Assembly (NCBI RefSeq): GCF_940670685.1
Contig: NZ_OW711693.1
Coordinates: forward strand, 682,001-746,000
DNA: 64,000 nucleotides
Direction of reading: 5' to 3'
DNA from: Anaeropeptidivorans aminofermentans
GTDB taxonomy: Bacteria; Bacillota; Clostridia; Lachnospirales; UBA5962
The position numbers were made by a program, and so were the translations under genes. Each line of letters opens with the position of its first letter. Position 1 is the first letter of the stretch. Of this stretch, positions 25,834-34,902 are shown piece by piece. The notes beneath the pieces were generated by a model that searched no databases, was not told the DNA's origin, and saw nothing but the letters and a program-made list of their open reading frames with translations.

Positions 25834-26475
25834 GCATCTTTATTTTCTTGAGTCTTCTTAATATATTTAAGAAAAAACATGTTAACATTGGTGTCAAAAA
25901 GGGAATTGGCGTAATGGGGAAAAGCATCTGTGACAGAAGTTTTTATAGGGGCTTAGGTTTAAAACGCCATGCCCTAGCTGTTCCGAAGTGCCTGCGGCAC
26001 TCGTCTGTGTGAAGCACAGTTAAAATACCGTCATTGGAATTAATAGTTTTAAGTTAAAATAATCTTCTGAGCATTTCGATTTATATAAAACGAATATGCG
26101 GCGTTAAGGATGCTCAGGGATACAGTTATGCAAAACAATGGACTCGCCGGTAATTTCATAATATTTCATAATTAACTTTGTATCTGGAATTGAATGACTT
26201 TTTAATTATTATGTTATGTATTTCAATTCTGATGAATCCTGAAGAAAGGAATGAACCGGTTGAATTTATGAATTCTATTTATTATAGTTAGGTTTGCCTA
26301 ACTGATTTACTTTTTATATCAGAGTGTTACATAATAAATAAACCTCAAAAAATGAGGTTAGTTTACTATAACTTTGAAAAAGGCTTATTCAAGTTTAAAA
26401 CAAAAAGCTTGATTTAAGCTTTAAATAAGTATAAGTCAATAAGGCAAAACAACTTTATTATACGGAGGTTAAAAA
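25834..26475. other. Intergenic region before the first metal/peptide ABC operon
   Basis: Positions about 25965-26030 are GC-richer and look like a decayed coding scrap with the small hairpin AGTGCCTGCGGCACT. A promoter and overlapping palindromic operator lie at 26260-26303. AACCTCA/TGAGGTT at 26341-26360 forms a small hairpin. An imperfect AAGCTTGATTTAAGCTTT repeat comes just before the ribosome site ACGGAGG. Nothing else is recognisable. Confidence 0.5.
26260..26303 (+). promoter_or_regulatory. Promoter with overlapping DtxR-like palindrome
   Basis: TTGAAT, a 17-base spacer and TATAGT form a promoter. AGTTAGGTTTGCCTAACT at 26286-26303 is a perfect 7-4-7 palindrome covering the last bases of the -10 box. 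It resembles DtxR/IdeR-type iron-box sequences (TTAGGTTAGCCTAA core). A repressor bound there would block the promoter. A second copy of this 18-mer pattern precedes the other ABC operon. Confidence 0.6.
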
Positions 26476-28152
26476 ATGGACAAACCTAAAAGCCTGTTAA
26501 AGAAACGGGTTATACCGGCCTTTATGGCTATGATTTTATCCCTTGCGGTTATAGTATCAGGCTGCAGTGCTTCTCCAGCTCAGCCTGCAGCCTCATCTCA
26601 GCCTTCTGAAGAATCAAAAGTATCGGCAGAACCTATTGCAAAGAAGCAGGAACTGATTCTTGCTGTGGGAAAAACCGATACCGGTATGTTTGACCCTAAG
26701 AAGGGCTGGGGTACTCACGCACAGATCCGCCTGACCCACAGCTCTCTTCTGCGAATTGATTCCGATATGAATTTTGTTCCCGATCTGGCTAAGTCCTATG
26801 AGGTTAGCACTGACGCACTCACATGGACTTTTCCTCTTCGGGAGGATATCAAATTCTCTAACGGAAATCCGGTTACGGCGGAAGATGTCAAGTTTACATA
26901 CGAGATGCTGCAAGCCGATGGCGTGAAATTCGATTTATCTTTTATGAAATCCATAGAAGCAAAGGATGCCCATACCATTGTTATTACACTAAACGAACCG
27001 CGCTCTACCTTTGTCAGCCAGCTTACCGAGATCGGCATTGTTCCCAAGGATATCTATGACGATAATTATTCCAGTAACCCTATCGGTTCCGGCCCCTATA
27101 AGGTGGTGCAGTATAATGATGGGCAGCAGATTATCATGGAATACAATGAGTATTGGTATGGCACGCAACCGCAATTCAAGAAGCTGACACTTCTTCTTTT
27201 GGCGGAAGATGCTGCGCTTGCTGCCGCCAAAGCGGGAGAAGCCGATATTGTTTATGTTCCGCCTACATTTGCAGACCAAAAGGTTGACGGCATGACCCTT
27301 ATCAGATTTGAAAGCATTGATTCTCGGGGCATTTCTATGCCCACTCAAAAGAGCGGCGGAAAAGGCAAGATTAATGAAAATGATGTGAATGTGGGTAACG
27401 ATATAACCTCTGATTTGGCTATCCGCAAAGCTATGAGTGTGGGATTAAGCCGTGACTCGATTATTGAGATTGCGCTGGACGGTTACGGACAAAAGGCGTT
27501 CTCGCTCTGCGACTACTTACCTTGGTTTAATGAGGAGACTGTCATTCAGGATGGAAATATTGAAGAAGCGAAGAAAGTCCTTGCCGACGGCGGATGGGTG
27601 GACACCAACAACGACGGCATTGTTGAAAAGGATGGCCTGAAAGCAGAGTTTGATTTGCTCTTTAGTTCCAGTGACCAGCTGCGAAGCGATATGTCTCTTG
27701 CCGTAGCAGATATGGCAATGGAGTTTGGCATCAAAATCAATGCCATTGGAATGACTTGGGATGAAATTTATATCAAGGGCAAGGAAAATGCAGTTATGTG
27801 GGGCGGCGGACGTCACCATGCCCATCAGCTGTATACCATGTATTCCTCCAAGGTGCTTAATCAGGGCTATAACAATATGACCCATTACACCAATCCTGTA
27901 GTTGATGAATATCTGGATAAAGCAATGCATTCGGCTACTCAGGAAGAAGCCAATGAATACTGGAAACTGGCACAATGGGATGGCACAACAGGCTTCGGAA
28001 CGCCGGGCGATATCCCTATTATCTGGCTGGCCCGTGTAGACCATCTGTATCTGGCAGACGAGAAGCTTAATGTAGGCAAACAGCCAATCCACTCTCATGG
28101 CCATGAATGGGCGCTGTTTGGAAACATTACAGAGTGGACATGGGCAGATTAA
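26476..28152 (+). CDS. Nickel/peptide-type ABC substrate-binding lipoprotein (system 1)
   Basis: This is a family 5 solute-binding protein of 558 residues. It has a lipoprotein signal with lipobox VSGC near residue 30, then a Ser/Pro/Glu linker. The core contains DLAKSYEVSTDALTWTFPL, REDIKFSNGNPVTAEDVKFT, GSGPYKVVQYNDG, IRKAMSVGLSRDSIIEIALDG and VDEYLDKAMHSATQEEANEYW. The family carries peptides, nickel, haem or metal chelates, and the fold alone does not decide. The iron-box-like operator, the nearby Fur protein and the NikABCDE-style order favour a metal complex. Confidence 0.9.
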   Translation: MDKPKSLLKKRVIPAFMAMILSLAVIVSGCSASPAQPAASSQPSEESKVSAEPIAKKQELILAVGKTDTGMFDPKKGWGTHAQIRLTHSSLLRIDSDMNFVPDLAKSYEVSTDALTWTFPLREDIKFSNGNPVTAEDVKFTYEMLQADGVKFDLSFMKSIEAKDAHTIVITLNEPRSTFVSQLTEIGIVPKDIYDDNYSSNPIGSGPYKVVQYNDGQQIIMEYNEYWYGTQPQFKKLTLLLLAEDAALAAAKAGEADIVYVPPTFADQKVDGMTLIRFESIDSRGISMPTQKSGGKGKINENDVNVGNDITSDLAIRKAMSVGLSRDSIIEIALDGYGQKAFSLCDYLPWFNEETVIQDGNIEEAKKVLADGGWVDTNNDGIVEKDGLKAEFDLLFSSSDQLRSDMSLAVADMAMEFGIKINAIGMTWDEIYIKGKENAVMWGGGRHHAHQLYTMYSSKVLNQGYNNMTHYTNPVVDEYLDKAMHSATQEEANEYWKLAQWDGTTGFGTPGDIPIIWLARVDHLYLADEKLNVGKQPIHSHGHEWALFGNITEWTWAD

Positions 28153-28247
28153 TTCATTAGATTTACAAAGGCATTGGGAAAGGGAAGTTTGCCGGAGGCC
28201 GCCGCTTCCAACAAGCTTCCTTTCCAGTGTCAGAAGGAGGAAGTATC

Positions 28248-29216
28248 ATGGCAAAAATAATTCTGATTCGGCTGCTGCGTATGGTTACTTTGATTATTGG
28301 ATTGTCGATTCTAACTTTTACGCTGATTCACATATCTCCCATGGACCCGGTAAACGCTTATGTCGGCGGCGATAGTTCCGCATCCCCCGAACAGATTGAA
28401 AAAATCAAGGAATATTGGGGAGTGGACAAAAGCCCGGTGGAACAATATTTTTCATGGGCAGGGTCCTTGCTTCAGGGAAACTTCGGAATATCCAAGCTGT
28501 ACCGCAGCCCCGTAATTGATATTATAAAGGGGCGTGCAATGACCTCTTTTGCGTTAATGGGAACCGCATGGGTTTTATCGGGGGTTTTAGGGTATATTTT
28601 AGGTGTTGTTTCAGCAATGAATCGCGGCAAGGCCCTTGATAAGGCTATCAAATGGTACAGCTATACTTTGGTTTCCACTCCGGTATTTTGGCTAGGGCTG
28701 ATTCTCCTAATTATTTTCGCGGTGGGACTTAAGTGGTTTCCTGTAGGGCTTGCTGCTCCGGCCGGAGTCCTAGACAGTGAAGTGCAGTTTATCGATCGTG
28801 TACGGCATTTTGTACTGCCTGCGCTGACCCTCAGCATCTTGGGAGTCGCCAATATTGCCATGCATACCCGGGAAAAGATGATTGATATCCTCAACACTGA
28901 GTATGTGCTGTTTGCCAAGGCGAGAGGAGAAAGCAAGTGGGAAGTTTTCAGAAACCACGGCTTTCGCAATTCTATTATCCCCGCTATTTCTTTGCAATTT
29001 GCCTATTTCGGGGAGCTGTTCGGCGGTTCTGTGCTTGCGGAGCAAGTATTTGCCTACCCGGGGCTTGGAAGCACCTTGACCACTGCCGGCTTAAAAGGAG
29101 ATCTCCCGTTGCTGATGGGGATTATTTTAGTTAGTTCTCTGTTTGTTTTTACAGGAAATTTCATTGCGGATATTTTGAATACGGTTGTAGACCCGCGTAT
29201 AAAGGGGGCTGAGTAA
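28248..29216 (+). CDS. ABC transporter permease, NikB/DppB-type (system 1)
   Basis: This 322-residue inner-membrane permease has six membrane segments, beginning LIRLLRMVTLIIGLSILTFTLIHISPMDP, the family N-terminus. The ATPase-docking loop reads EYVLFAKARGESKWEVFRNHGFRNSIIP, and a late segment has EQVFAYPGLGSTLTTAGLKGDLPLLMG. AGGAGG lies before the ATG at 28248; the frame extends a few codons further upstream over that site. It is followed after one base by the second permease gene. Confidence 0.93.
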   Translation: MAKIILIRLLRMVTLIIGLSILTFTLIHISPMDPVNAYVGGDSSASPEQIEKIKEYWGVDKSPVEQYFSWAGSLLQGNFGISKLYRSPVIDIIKGRAMTSFALMGTAWVLSGVLGYILGVVSAMNRGKALDKAIKWYSYTLVSTPVFWLGLILLIIFAVGLKWFPVGLAAPAGVLDSEVQFIDRVRHFVLPALTLSILGVANIAMHTREKMIDILNTEYVLFAKARGESKWEVFRNHGFRNSIIPAISLQFAYFGELFGGSVLAEQVFAYPGLGSTLTTAGLKGDLPLLMGIILVSSLFVFTGNFIADILNTVVDPRIKGAE

Positions 29217-29217
29217 A

Positions 29218-30055
29218 ATGTCTAAGAAAAAAGCGGAACATAATGTAAAAAAGAAAATGTTCAGAATGCTTGCATTTTCTTTGGTGCTTTTAATGACCAT
29301 TCTCATTCTCAGCTTCCTGCTCAGTGATGCAAACCTGCGGCTGAGCGCAGCAGGCAAGAACCTGCCGCCAAGCGCCCAGCATTTATTTGGCACGGACTGG
29401 CTGGGGCGGGATATGCTGACAAGAACCCTTAAGGGGCTGCGTTTATCTCTCGCTGTCGGGGGCCTTTGCATCTGTAATGAGTGTGATTGTTGCAACTATA
29501 ATGGGTATCGGTGCCGCTACTTTCGGTAAAAAGGCAGATAACGCAATTTCATGGGTAATTGATTTGTTTATCGGAATGCCCCACCTTGTGTTTATGATTC
29601 TGATTTCCTTTATTATGGGCGGCGGTATCCGCGGCATTGTACTTGGGGTTTCCTTTACCCACTGGATATCCCTGGCTCGTGTAGTACGGGCAGAGGTGCT
29701 GCAAATTAAAAATTCCGAATACATTCATATATCAAAAAGTTATGGAAAGTCACCATGGTTTATCGCCCGCAGGCACATTCTGCCGTCTGTGTTTCCGCAA
29801 ATTATGATTGGATTTCTGCTGATGTTTCCTCACGTCATTTTGCATGAAGCGGCACTGACCTTTTTAGGGTTTGGACTGTCTCCCCAGACCCCTGCCATCG
29901 GCATTATCCTTTCGGAAGCAATGAGCCATATTTCTACAGGAAAGTGGTGGCTGGTGCTTTTCCCCGGCTTACTGCTGGTAGTTGTAATTAAAAGTTTTGA
30001 CAATATCGGTGAGCAGCTCCGTATTTTGATGGAGCCTGCAAGCTCTAACGAGTAA
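29218..30055 (+). pseudogene. Frameshifted NikC/DppC-type permease (system 1)
   Basis: The first 82 or so codons encode a normal permease start (SAQHLFGTDWLGRDMLTRTLKGLRLSLAVG). The frame then switches at a run of five G at 29458-29462, and codons downstream resume in the next frame as AFASVMSVIVATIMGIGAATFG, continuing to a normal C-terminus with the docking loop EYIHISKSYGKSPWFIARRHILPS. Removing one G restores a 278-residue protein of typical length. The rest of the gene is undamaged and its neighbours are intact, so a sequencing error, slippage during expression or a very recent mutation are all possible. Confidence 0.85.
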
Positions 30056-30069
30056 AGGGGGTGGCAGGA

Positions 30070-30900
30070 ATGAATCCAACAGGAAAAACACCGCTTTTGC
30101 AGGTGGAAAAGCTGGCGATTGGGTTTTCACAATATTTTAAGGGAGCCCAGAAACGTATCATTCAGCCAATTGCAGATTTGCATGTAGATATTCATGAAGG
30201 TGAAATTGTGGCGGTAGTTGGCGCCAGCGGTTCCGGTAAAAGCCTCTTAGCCCATGCAGTGCTGGGAATACTGCCTGGAAACGCCATTTGTGAGGGGCAC
30301 ATTACATACTGCGGGGAGGAGCTGACAGAGGAACGTAAGGAGAACCTTCGGGGAAGGGAAATTTCCTTTATCCCCCAATCGGTCAATTATTTGGATCCCC
30401 TTATGCCTGTGGGTAAACAGGTACAGATTGGTTTGGAGAAAAGCAAGGCAAAGAAAAAGCAGCAGGAGCTGTTTCACCAATATGGATTGCAGGAAAGCGA
30501 CGGTAAGCTGTTTCCTTACGAGCTTTCCGGAGGAATGCTGCGCCGGGCGCTGTTCGCCACCAGTGTACGAGAAGGTGTGCGATTGGTTATAGCTGACGAG
30601 CCCACACCCGGTATTCATCCTCAGGCGCTGTCGGAAATTTTGAAGCAGCTTAAAGAATTTGCCAAAAACGGTGCAGGTGTTATGCTGATTACCCATGATA
30701 TCATGTCGGCTCTGGAGATTGCGGACCGAGTTGCCGTTATCCGAGACGGACGCACCGTAGAGGTTTCCGAAGCTTCGGCCTTTAAAGGAAGGGGAGAACG
30801 CCTTAAAACCGACTATACCCGCCGGCTGTGGCGGGCTCTGCCGCAAAATGACTTTGATTTGGAATTTCAGAAGGAAGGGGGAAGCGTATCATGTCTTTAA
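30070..30900 (+). CDS. ABC transporter ATP-binding protein, NikD/DppD-type (system 1)
   Basis: This ATPase subunit of 276 residues has Walker A GASGSGKS, a Q-loop (FIPQSVNYLDPL), the signature ELSGGMLRRALFA, Walker B LVIADEPTPGI and an H-loop LLITHDIMSA-type (MLITHDI). The Walker B extension reads DEPTPGIHP instead of the usual DEPTTALD, a small departure at the D-loop. A GTG at 30061 overlaps the ribosome site GGGGGTGG, so I place the start at the ATG at 30070. It overlaps the next ATPase gene by ten bases. Confidence 0.9.
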   Translation: MNPTGKTPLLQVEKLAIGFSQYFKGAQKRIIQPIADLHVDIHEGEIVAVVGASGSGKSLLAHAVLGILPGNAICEGHITYCGEELTEERKENLRGREISFIPQSVNYLDPLMPVGKQVQIGLEKSKAKKKQQELFHQYGLQESDGKLFPYELSGGMLRRALFATSVREGVRLVIADEPTPGIHPQALSEILKQLKEFAKNGAGVMLITHDIMSALEIADRVAVIRDGRTVEVSEASAFKGRGERLKTDYTRRLWRALPQNDFDLEFQKEGGSVSCL

Positions 30901-31487
30901 CCGGTGAACGCTTAGGCTTTTATTATCAGAAAGACCGTTGGATTTTCAAGGATATCAATATTTCGGTTGCCTCCGGAGAAGTGCTTGGGCTGTCCGGGTA
31001 TAGTGGATGCGGAAAAACGACACTGGTCAGAATCTTGGCAGGATATATGTCCCCTCAGGAAGGCTGTGTCACACTGGATGGGAATGCTTTGGAACTGCGC
31101 AGGTTCCGTCCGGTACAGCTTATTTATCAGCATCCGGAAAAGGCCATTGATCCTAAATGGCGTATGGGTGAAGTGCTGACGGAATCTTACACCCCTTCTC
31201 AGGACATTCTGGATGCTTTTGAAATTAGGGATGAGTGGATGAATCGCTGGCCCATTGAGCTTTCCGGCGGAGAACTGCAGCGGTTTTGTATTGCCCGGGC
31301 TCTGAATCCTGAAACGAAGTATCTCATAGCCGATGAGATGACAACCATGCTAGATGCTATCACACAGGCAAAAATATGGCATAGTTTACTAAAAATATGC
31401 CAGAAGCGAAATCTTGGCCTGATTGTAGTCAGCCATGAAAAGAGTTTGCTTCACCGTATTTGTGACAGCGTATATCAAGTGGGGTAA
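30891..31487 (+). CDS. ABC transporter ATP-binding protein, NikE/DppF-type, short (system 1)
   Basis: This second ATPase subunit has only 198 residues, against about 250-270 for the family. It keeps Walker A GYSGCGKTT, the signature ELSGGELQRFCIARAL, Walker B YLIADEMTTMLDA and the H-loop VVSHEK, so it can be functional. What is missing is the C-terminal oligopeptide/nickel-transporter extension. The start codon lies inside the end of the preceding gene. A terminator follows. Confidence 0.88.
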   Translation: MSLTGERLGFYYQKDRWIFKDINISVASGEVLGLSGYSGCGKTTLVRILAGYMSPQEGCVTLDGNALELRRFRPVQLIYQHPEKAIDPKWRMGEVLTESYTPSQDILDAFEIRDEWMNRWPIELSGGELQRFCIARALNPETKYLIADEMTTMLDAITQAKIWHSLLKICQKRNLGLIVVSHEKSLLHRICDSVYQVG

Positions 31488-31503
31488 AATTAACAGACAA
31501 ATA

Positions 31504-31549
31504 AAAAGAGCGCAGTTTTCTTAATTACAGAAAGAATGCGCTCCTTTTC
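31504..31549 (+). terminator. Terminator of ABC operon 1
   Basis: GAGCGCA ... TGCGCTC with an internal TTTTCTT/AAGAA pairing, followed by CTTTTC. A second perfect 15-bp stem AAGCCATATGCTTCT / AGAAGCATATGGCTT lies at about 31557-31595 and may stop the opposing two-component transcript. Part of a family B element follows it. Confidence 0.75.
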
Positions 31550-31637
31550 ATATATAAGCCATATGCTTCTATTTTACTAGAAGCATATGGCTTTAGAATG
31601 CATAATAAGAGAAAGGCAAATTGATAGCACTGCTGTT

Positions 31638-32954
31638 TCATTTTTTTTCGAGGATAATGGGAAAATGCAGTTGAACGGTATAGATATTGTCTTGCTGCCC
31701 GTAAAGAAACTTCCCCTTATGAAGCAGCATCATTTTTTCGCAGGCTTTCGATCCAAGACCTGTATTCTGTGAAACTTCATGAGAATTCAGGGCATGGTTT
31801 TCAATGGTGAGAATCAGTGTTTGAGGTTTGGTAACAGTCTCCAGCTGAATGAGATGGGCAGGATCTGCATACCGGCGGATGTTGGAAAGCAGATTATCAA
31901 ATATTCGCTGTATGATGCTTTGTTCGGCAGGCATAATAGCATCAGGCAACTTAATATTATTCCTAACTGCAAAGCCGCTCTGCTCCATCAAGAAAATATA
32001 TTCCTTAATAATTTCATCCAATGCTTCTTTCACTGGATAACTCCTGAGCTGAAGCTGTTCATCTCTGCTTGTAGTTACAAAAAAATATTCAAACAGGTCG
32101 TCGATTAAATCCTTGATTTGAAAGGCACGGTATTTACATTTTTGAAGGAAAGGGCTTTGCCCGGCAGGAATATTCTCGCCTTCCATGACCTCCAAATATC
32201 CAATCAAGGTAGTAAGAGGAGTACGCAAATCATGAGAAATGCCTGTCATTAATTCGTTGCTGGCGGAGCTGATTTTATCGGCAAACTGCTCCCGTGCAAT
32301 AAACGCTTTACGCATTTCATCGATTTCCCATGCAAGGCAAGCAAGCTCATCGTTGCCTTTTATGGTAATTGGGTAATGGAGGTCACCGCCTTCCAAAACC
32401 TTGATTTCCTGCTCCAGTGTATTGATGTAGGATACCTTTTTGCGGATAAACACAATCATAATGGTAATAAAACACAGAAAAAACGCCAGCAGATTCATAT
32501 AGGTTGCATAGTCAGTGTAGCGATGCTCAAATAAATCATTGATAAAGGCGACTGCTTCACCATCTGTAAAAATCAACTTATAGCCGCTTTGCCAAAAAGA
32601 TTCTTTATCTTGTGAGCTGCTCTTTAGAGAAAGATTTGGAAATGCCGTGTGGGAGCTATACAATAAAATATTGTCATGATAAACGGTAACCTCTGTCAAA
32701 TCCTCCTTTTTCATCCAGGCATCCAGCGTAGAGAGCTCGGATAAAGACACGGAATTATCTTTAATGTATTGCTGAAGGGCGTTTGCTTTATGCTGAAGAT
32801 GTTTAGAGACGACTTCCGGCTGTTTACAATATATATGTATTATTTTATAAGTAACAGTTTGCAAAATAAGGAAGAGCAAAGTCGAAACAAAAAAAGCGGC
32901 AATAGAAGACATAATTAATTTATAAGAAAGCTTTTGTTTATGAGCGCTATTCAA
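31638..32954 (-). CDS. Sensor histidine kinase
   Basis: This 438-residue sensor kinase has two membrane segments (about 12-35 and 150-172) flanking an outer sensing region, a HAMP linker (EGGDLHYPITIKGNDELACLAWEID) and a HisKA dimerisation domain with the phosphorylated His in GISHDLRTPLTTLIGYLEVMEG. The HATPase domain keeps an N box (RIFDNLLSNIRRYAD) and a G2-like NTGLGSKACEKMM. Its G1 region reads TIENHAL rather than DxGxG. The TTG start follows AGGGGG by seven bases and overlaps the regulator gene. Confidence 0.9.
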   Translation of the reverse strand: MNSAHKQKLSYKLIMSSIAAFFVSTLLFLILQTVTYKIIHIYCKQPEVVSKHLQHKANALQQYIKDNSVSLSELSTLDAWMKKEDLTEVTVYHDNILLYSSHTAFPNLSLKSSSQDKESFWQSGYKLIFTDGEAVAFINDLFEHRYTDYATYMNLLAFFLCFITIMIVFIRKKVSYINTLEQEIKVLEGGDLHYPITIKGNDELACLAWEIDEMRKAFIAREQFADKISSASNELMTGISHDLRTPLTTLIGYLEVMEGENIPAGQSPFLQKCKYRAFQIKDLIDDLFEYFFVTTSRDEQLQLRSYPVKEALDEIIKEYIFLMEQSGFAVRNNIKLPDAIMPAEQSIIQRIFDNLLSNIRRYADPAHLIQLETVTKPQTLILTIENHALNSHEVSQNTGLGSKACEKMMLLHKGKFLYGQQDNIYTVQLHFPIILEKK

Positions 32955-33642
32955 TATAATACCCCCTGCCCCAAGCAGTGCGGATATATTGGGGATAGCC
33001 TATATCCTTCTCCAGTTTTTTTCTTAAATTCTTAATATGTACCATTACTGTGTTATTGGAAAGAGGGAGAAAAGGTTCCTGCCATACACGCTCATAAATA
33101 TCACGAGCAGAAAATATTTTTTTGCGGTTTTGTAAAAGCAGGCGCAGCACCTGATATTCAATGCTTGTGAGGACAATTTTTTGTCCTGCAAGGAGTACCG
33201 TGCCTGTATCCAGATTTACATAGAGTTCCCCTGTCCTGATTTCATTTTTAACAGCAGTTTCCGGATTTTGGTAAATAAGGCATCTGCGCAGAAGGGCTCT
33301 TATCCTTGATACCAATTCAATTGATGAAAAGGGCTTTACCAAGTAATCATCTCCGCCGCGTAAAAACCCCTCAGCTTTATCTGTGTCTTGTGCTTTTGCA
33401 GACAGAAATAAAATAGGAAGTGTCCTTGTTTGTCTTATCTGGGAACACAGCTCTAATCCAGAGCAGCCCGGCATCATAATATCTAATATAATTAAATCCA
33501 CAGGAGATTTGAGCATAAGCAATGCGGTAGCAGCATCGGATGCTTCCAGTACAGTAAAACCTTCCCGATGCAGCAGAATATGAACGATTTCCCGTATCTC
33601 AGGATCATCATCCACAATGAGAATAGTTGCGCTTTTAGTCAT
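32947..33642 (-). CDS. OmpR/PhoB-family response regulator
   Basis: This 231-residue regulator has a receiver domain (ILIVDDDPEIREIV, phospho-Asp in LIILDIMMPGCSG, conserved Lys in YLVKPFSS) and a C-terminal winged helix (LTSIEYQVLRLLLQN ... NNTVMVHIKNLRKKLEKD ... YIRTAWGRGYYIE). The frame runs upstream to 33753, but the ATG at 33642 follows AAGGGGACGG and gives the family N-terminus. Together with the kinase it probably controls an adjacent importer operon, which is inferred from position only. Confidence 0.93.
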   Translation of the reverse strand: MTKSATILIVDDDPEIREIVHILLHREGFTVLEASDAATALLMLKSPVDLIILDIMMPGCSGLELCSQIRQTRTLPILFLSAKAQDTDKAEGFLRGGDDYLVKPFSSIELVSRIRALLRRCLIYQNPETAVKNEIRTGELYVNLDTGTVLLAGQKIVLTSIEYQVLRLLLQNRKKIFSARDIYERVWQEPFLPLSNNTVMVHIKNLRKKLEKDIGYPQYIRTAWGRGYYIE

Positions 33643-33979
33643 GTTCCGTCCCCTTTCATCAATTATCGTAATATTTAAATAACAGTAACAGAAAATTATT
33701 AAAAACCACTGTGAGTTTTTATACTTATGGCAAGTGTTATATGCCATAGGCATGAGAATTGGTAATTGTTAATTGCGTGGCGGATTTACAGTATCGGCTA
33801 TATCATACCTGCCGGCAAGCCATATTTGTATGCTATGTCATTTAAACGGTTTTATAGGCTACCTAATATAGCCTGTCTACGCTCTTAAAGTATAATCAAT
33901 TCATTCCGGAAAGGTTTTTGTTGGCGCTGATTCTTGAAATAGCATAGGAACTCAAATTTTATTTTTAAGCGCACTCAAA

Positions 33980-34210
33980 TTGCACGTCTTTACCTCAAAA
34001 AAGGCGGTCATCTTTTTCAAGAAAGGCTTTTCTCAGTGGTATAGTGGATTTCCTTCCCAAACCAATTGGATATCTTATTCCCATAGTATCAGCTTATATG
34101 AGCCGGAAGGGAAGGGGTTTTTCAGTTATCCGGCGAAAAGGGCTCTTCGGAACAATGCCAAACGACTAGCAGAATGGAGAAAGAGACAGTTTGGTTCTTG
34201 CAGATTATAA
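33980..34210 (+). pseudogene. Probable remnant of a NADAR-domain protein
   Basis: The open frame contains FFKKGFSQWY, matching the start of NADAR/YbiA-type domains (F..G.FSQWYPSPF), and ends with NNAKRLAEWRKRQF, matching their NP-K--KALGR-V--F helix. Between them the expected SEQYMM-A-KA-LF region appears only after shifting frame (bases near 34090-34135 resemble that codon series). This looks like an old, frameshifted copy. The match was made by eye. Confidence 0.4.
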
Positions 34211-34819
34211 GCTCATCAGATGTATTCCCATAGCCTGCACAGCTAAACCGTTTCTTGCTGTAAACCCACATTACTGCTTTTACGTGCTGCCGTTTGAAAA
34301 TAAGGTATCTTTTAAGTAAAAGGCATGGAATAAAGCATCCTTATGAAAGGATATTGTTTTTATATTCTGTCAGAAAAATGATAGGCCTATAATAAGTATT
34401 GCTCCAATTTTTCTTGTTTTTGCCGTCTCTAAGAGGTAAAAATTCCATTTTATTTTATCTCAATCTTTTAATTAGAGGGGGGATTTCATAATATTTTATA
34501 ATTTTAAAACAACCTCAAAAGGCCAGTTTAATTGTTTTCCGCCTATCCTAAATTATTATATTATAATGCACTGCTGCTGCAAAAACAAGGCAGCGGAACA
34601 AATAATCCATTCCAAGGTTATGGTACGGACAATAGCAGGATATCCGAGAAGTTGTATATGTTTTACCTGTTATCGAAGGCTATGAGGTTATTAAGTAAGA
34701 TGATAATATAGCCTTACAGAAGAAAAGGAGCATTTTTGAATTATGAAGAATAGATTTTTGCAGATTCTTTGCTTGATGGAACTTTGAATCAGGTTCTTAT
34801 AATTTGTTTTTTAGTACGC

Positions 34820-34870
34820 TTGACAAAATATGGGACACAGCCTATAATATGAAATTGATAATCAATTACA
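34820..34870 (+). promoter_or_regulatory. Consensus SigA promoter plus Fur-like box
   Basis: TTGACA, a 17-base spacer, TATAAT: a perfect consensus at 34820-34848. Immediately downstream AATTGAT-A-ATCAATT forms a 7-1-7 palindrome inside GAAATTGATAATCAATTAC, which agrees with the classical 19-bp Fur box at 14 positions. Its place over the predicted RNA start implies that the Fur-family protein represses its own gene. Confidence 0.75.
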
Positions 34871-34902
34871 TTTTTAAACCGTTTTTGTAAGAGGAGACTG
34901 TT

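Larger units (their letters stand above)
33643..34902. other. Long non-coding stretch with gene remnants
   Basis: There is no intact gene here. A NADAR-like remnant lies at about 33980-34210. Positions about 34590-34720 read in pieces as disrupted protein sequence (PVIEGYEVIK, EKLYMFYLLSKA) that I cannot identify. The promoter and Fur-type box of the downstream regulator occupy 34820-34870. The density of scraps suggests deletion and decay between the two-component system and the Fur gene. Confidence 0.5.

Noticed and set aside
25965-26030. GC-richer scrap near the rpsR operon with a small hairpin
   Set aside because: No T run after the hairpin and no coherent frame; cannot be assigned.
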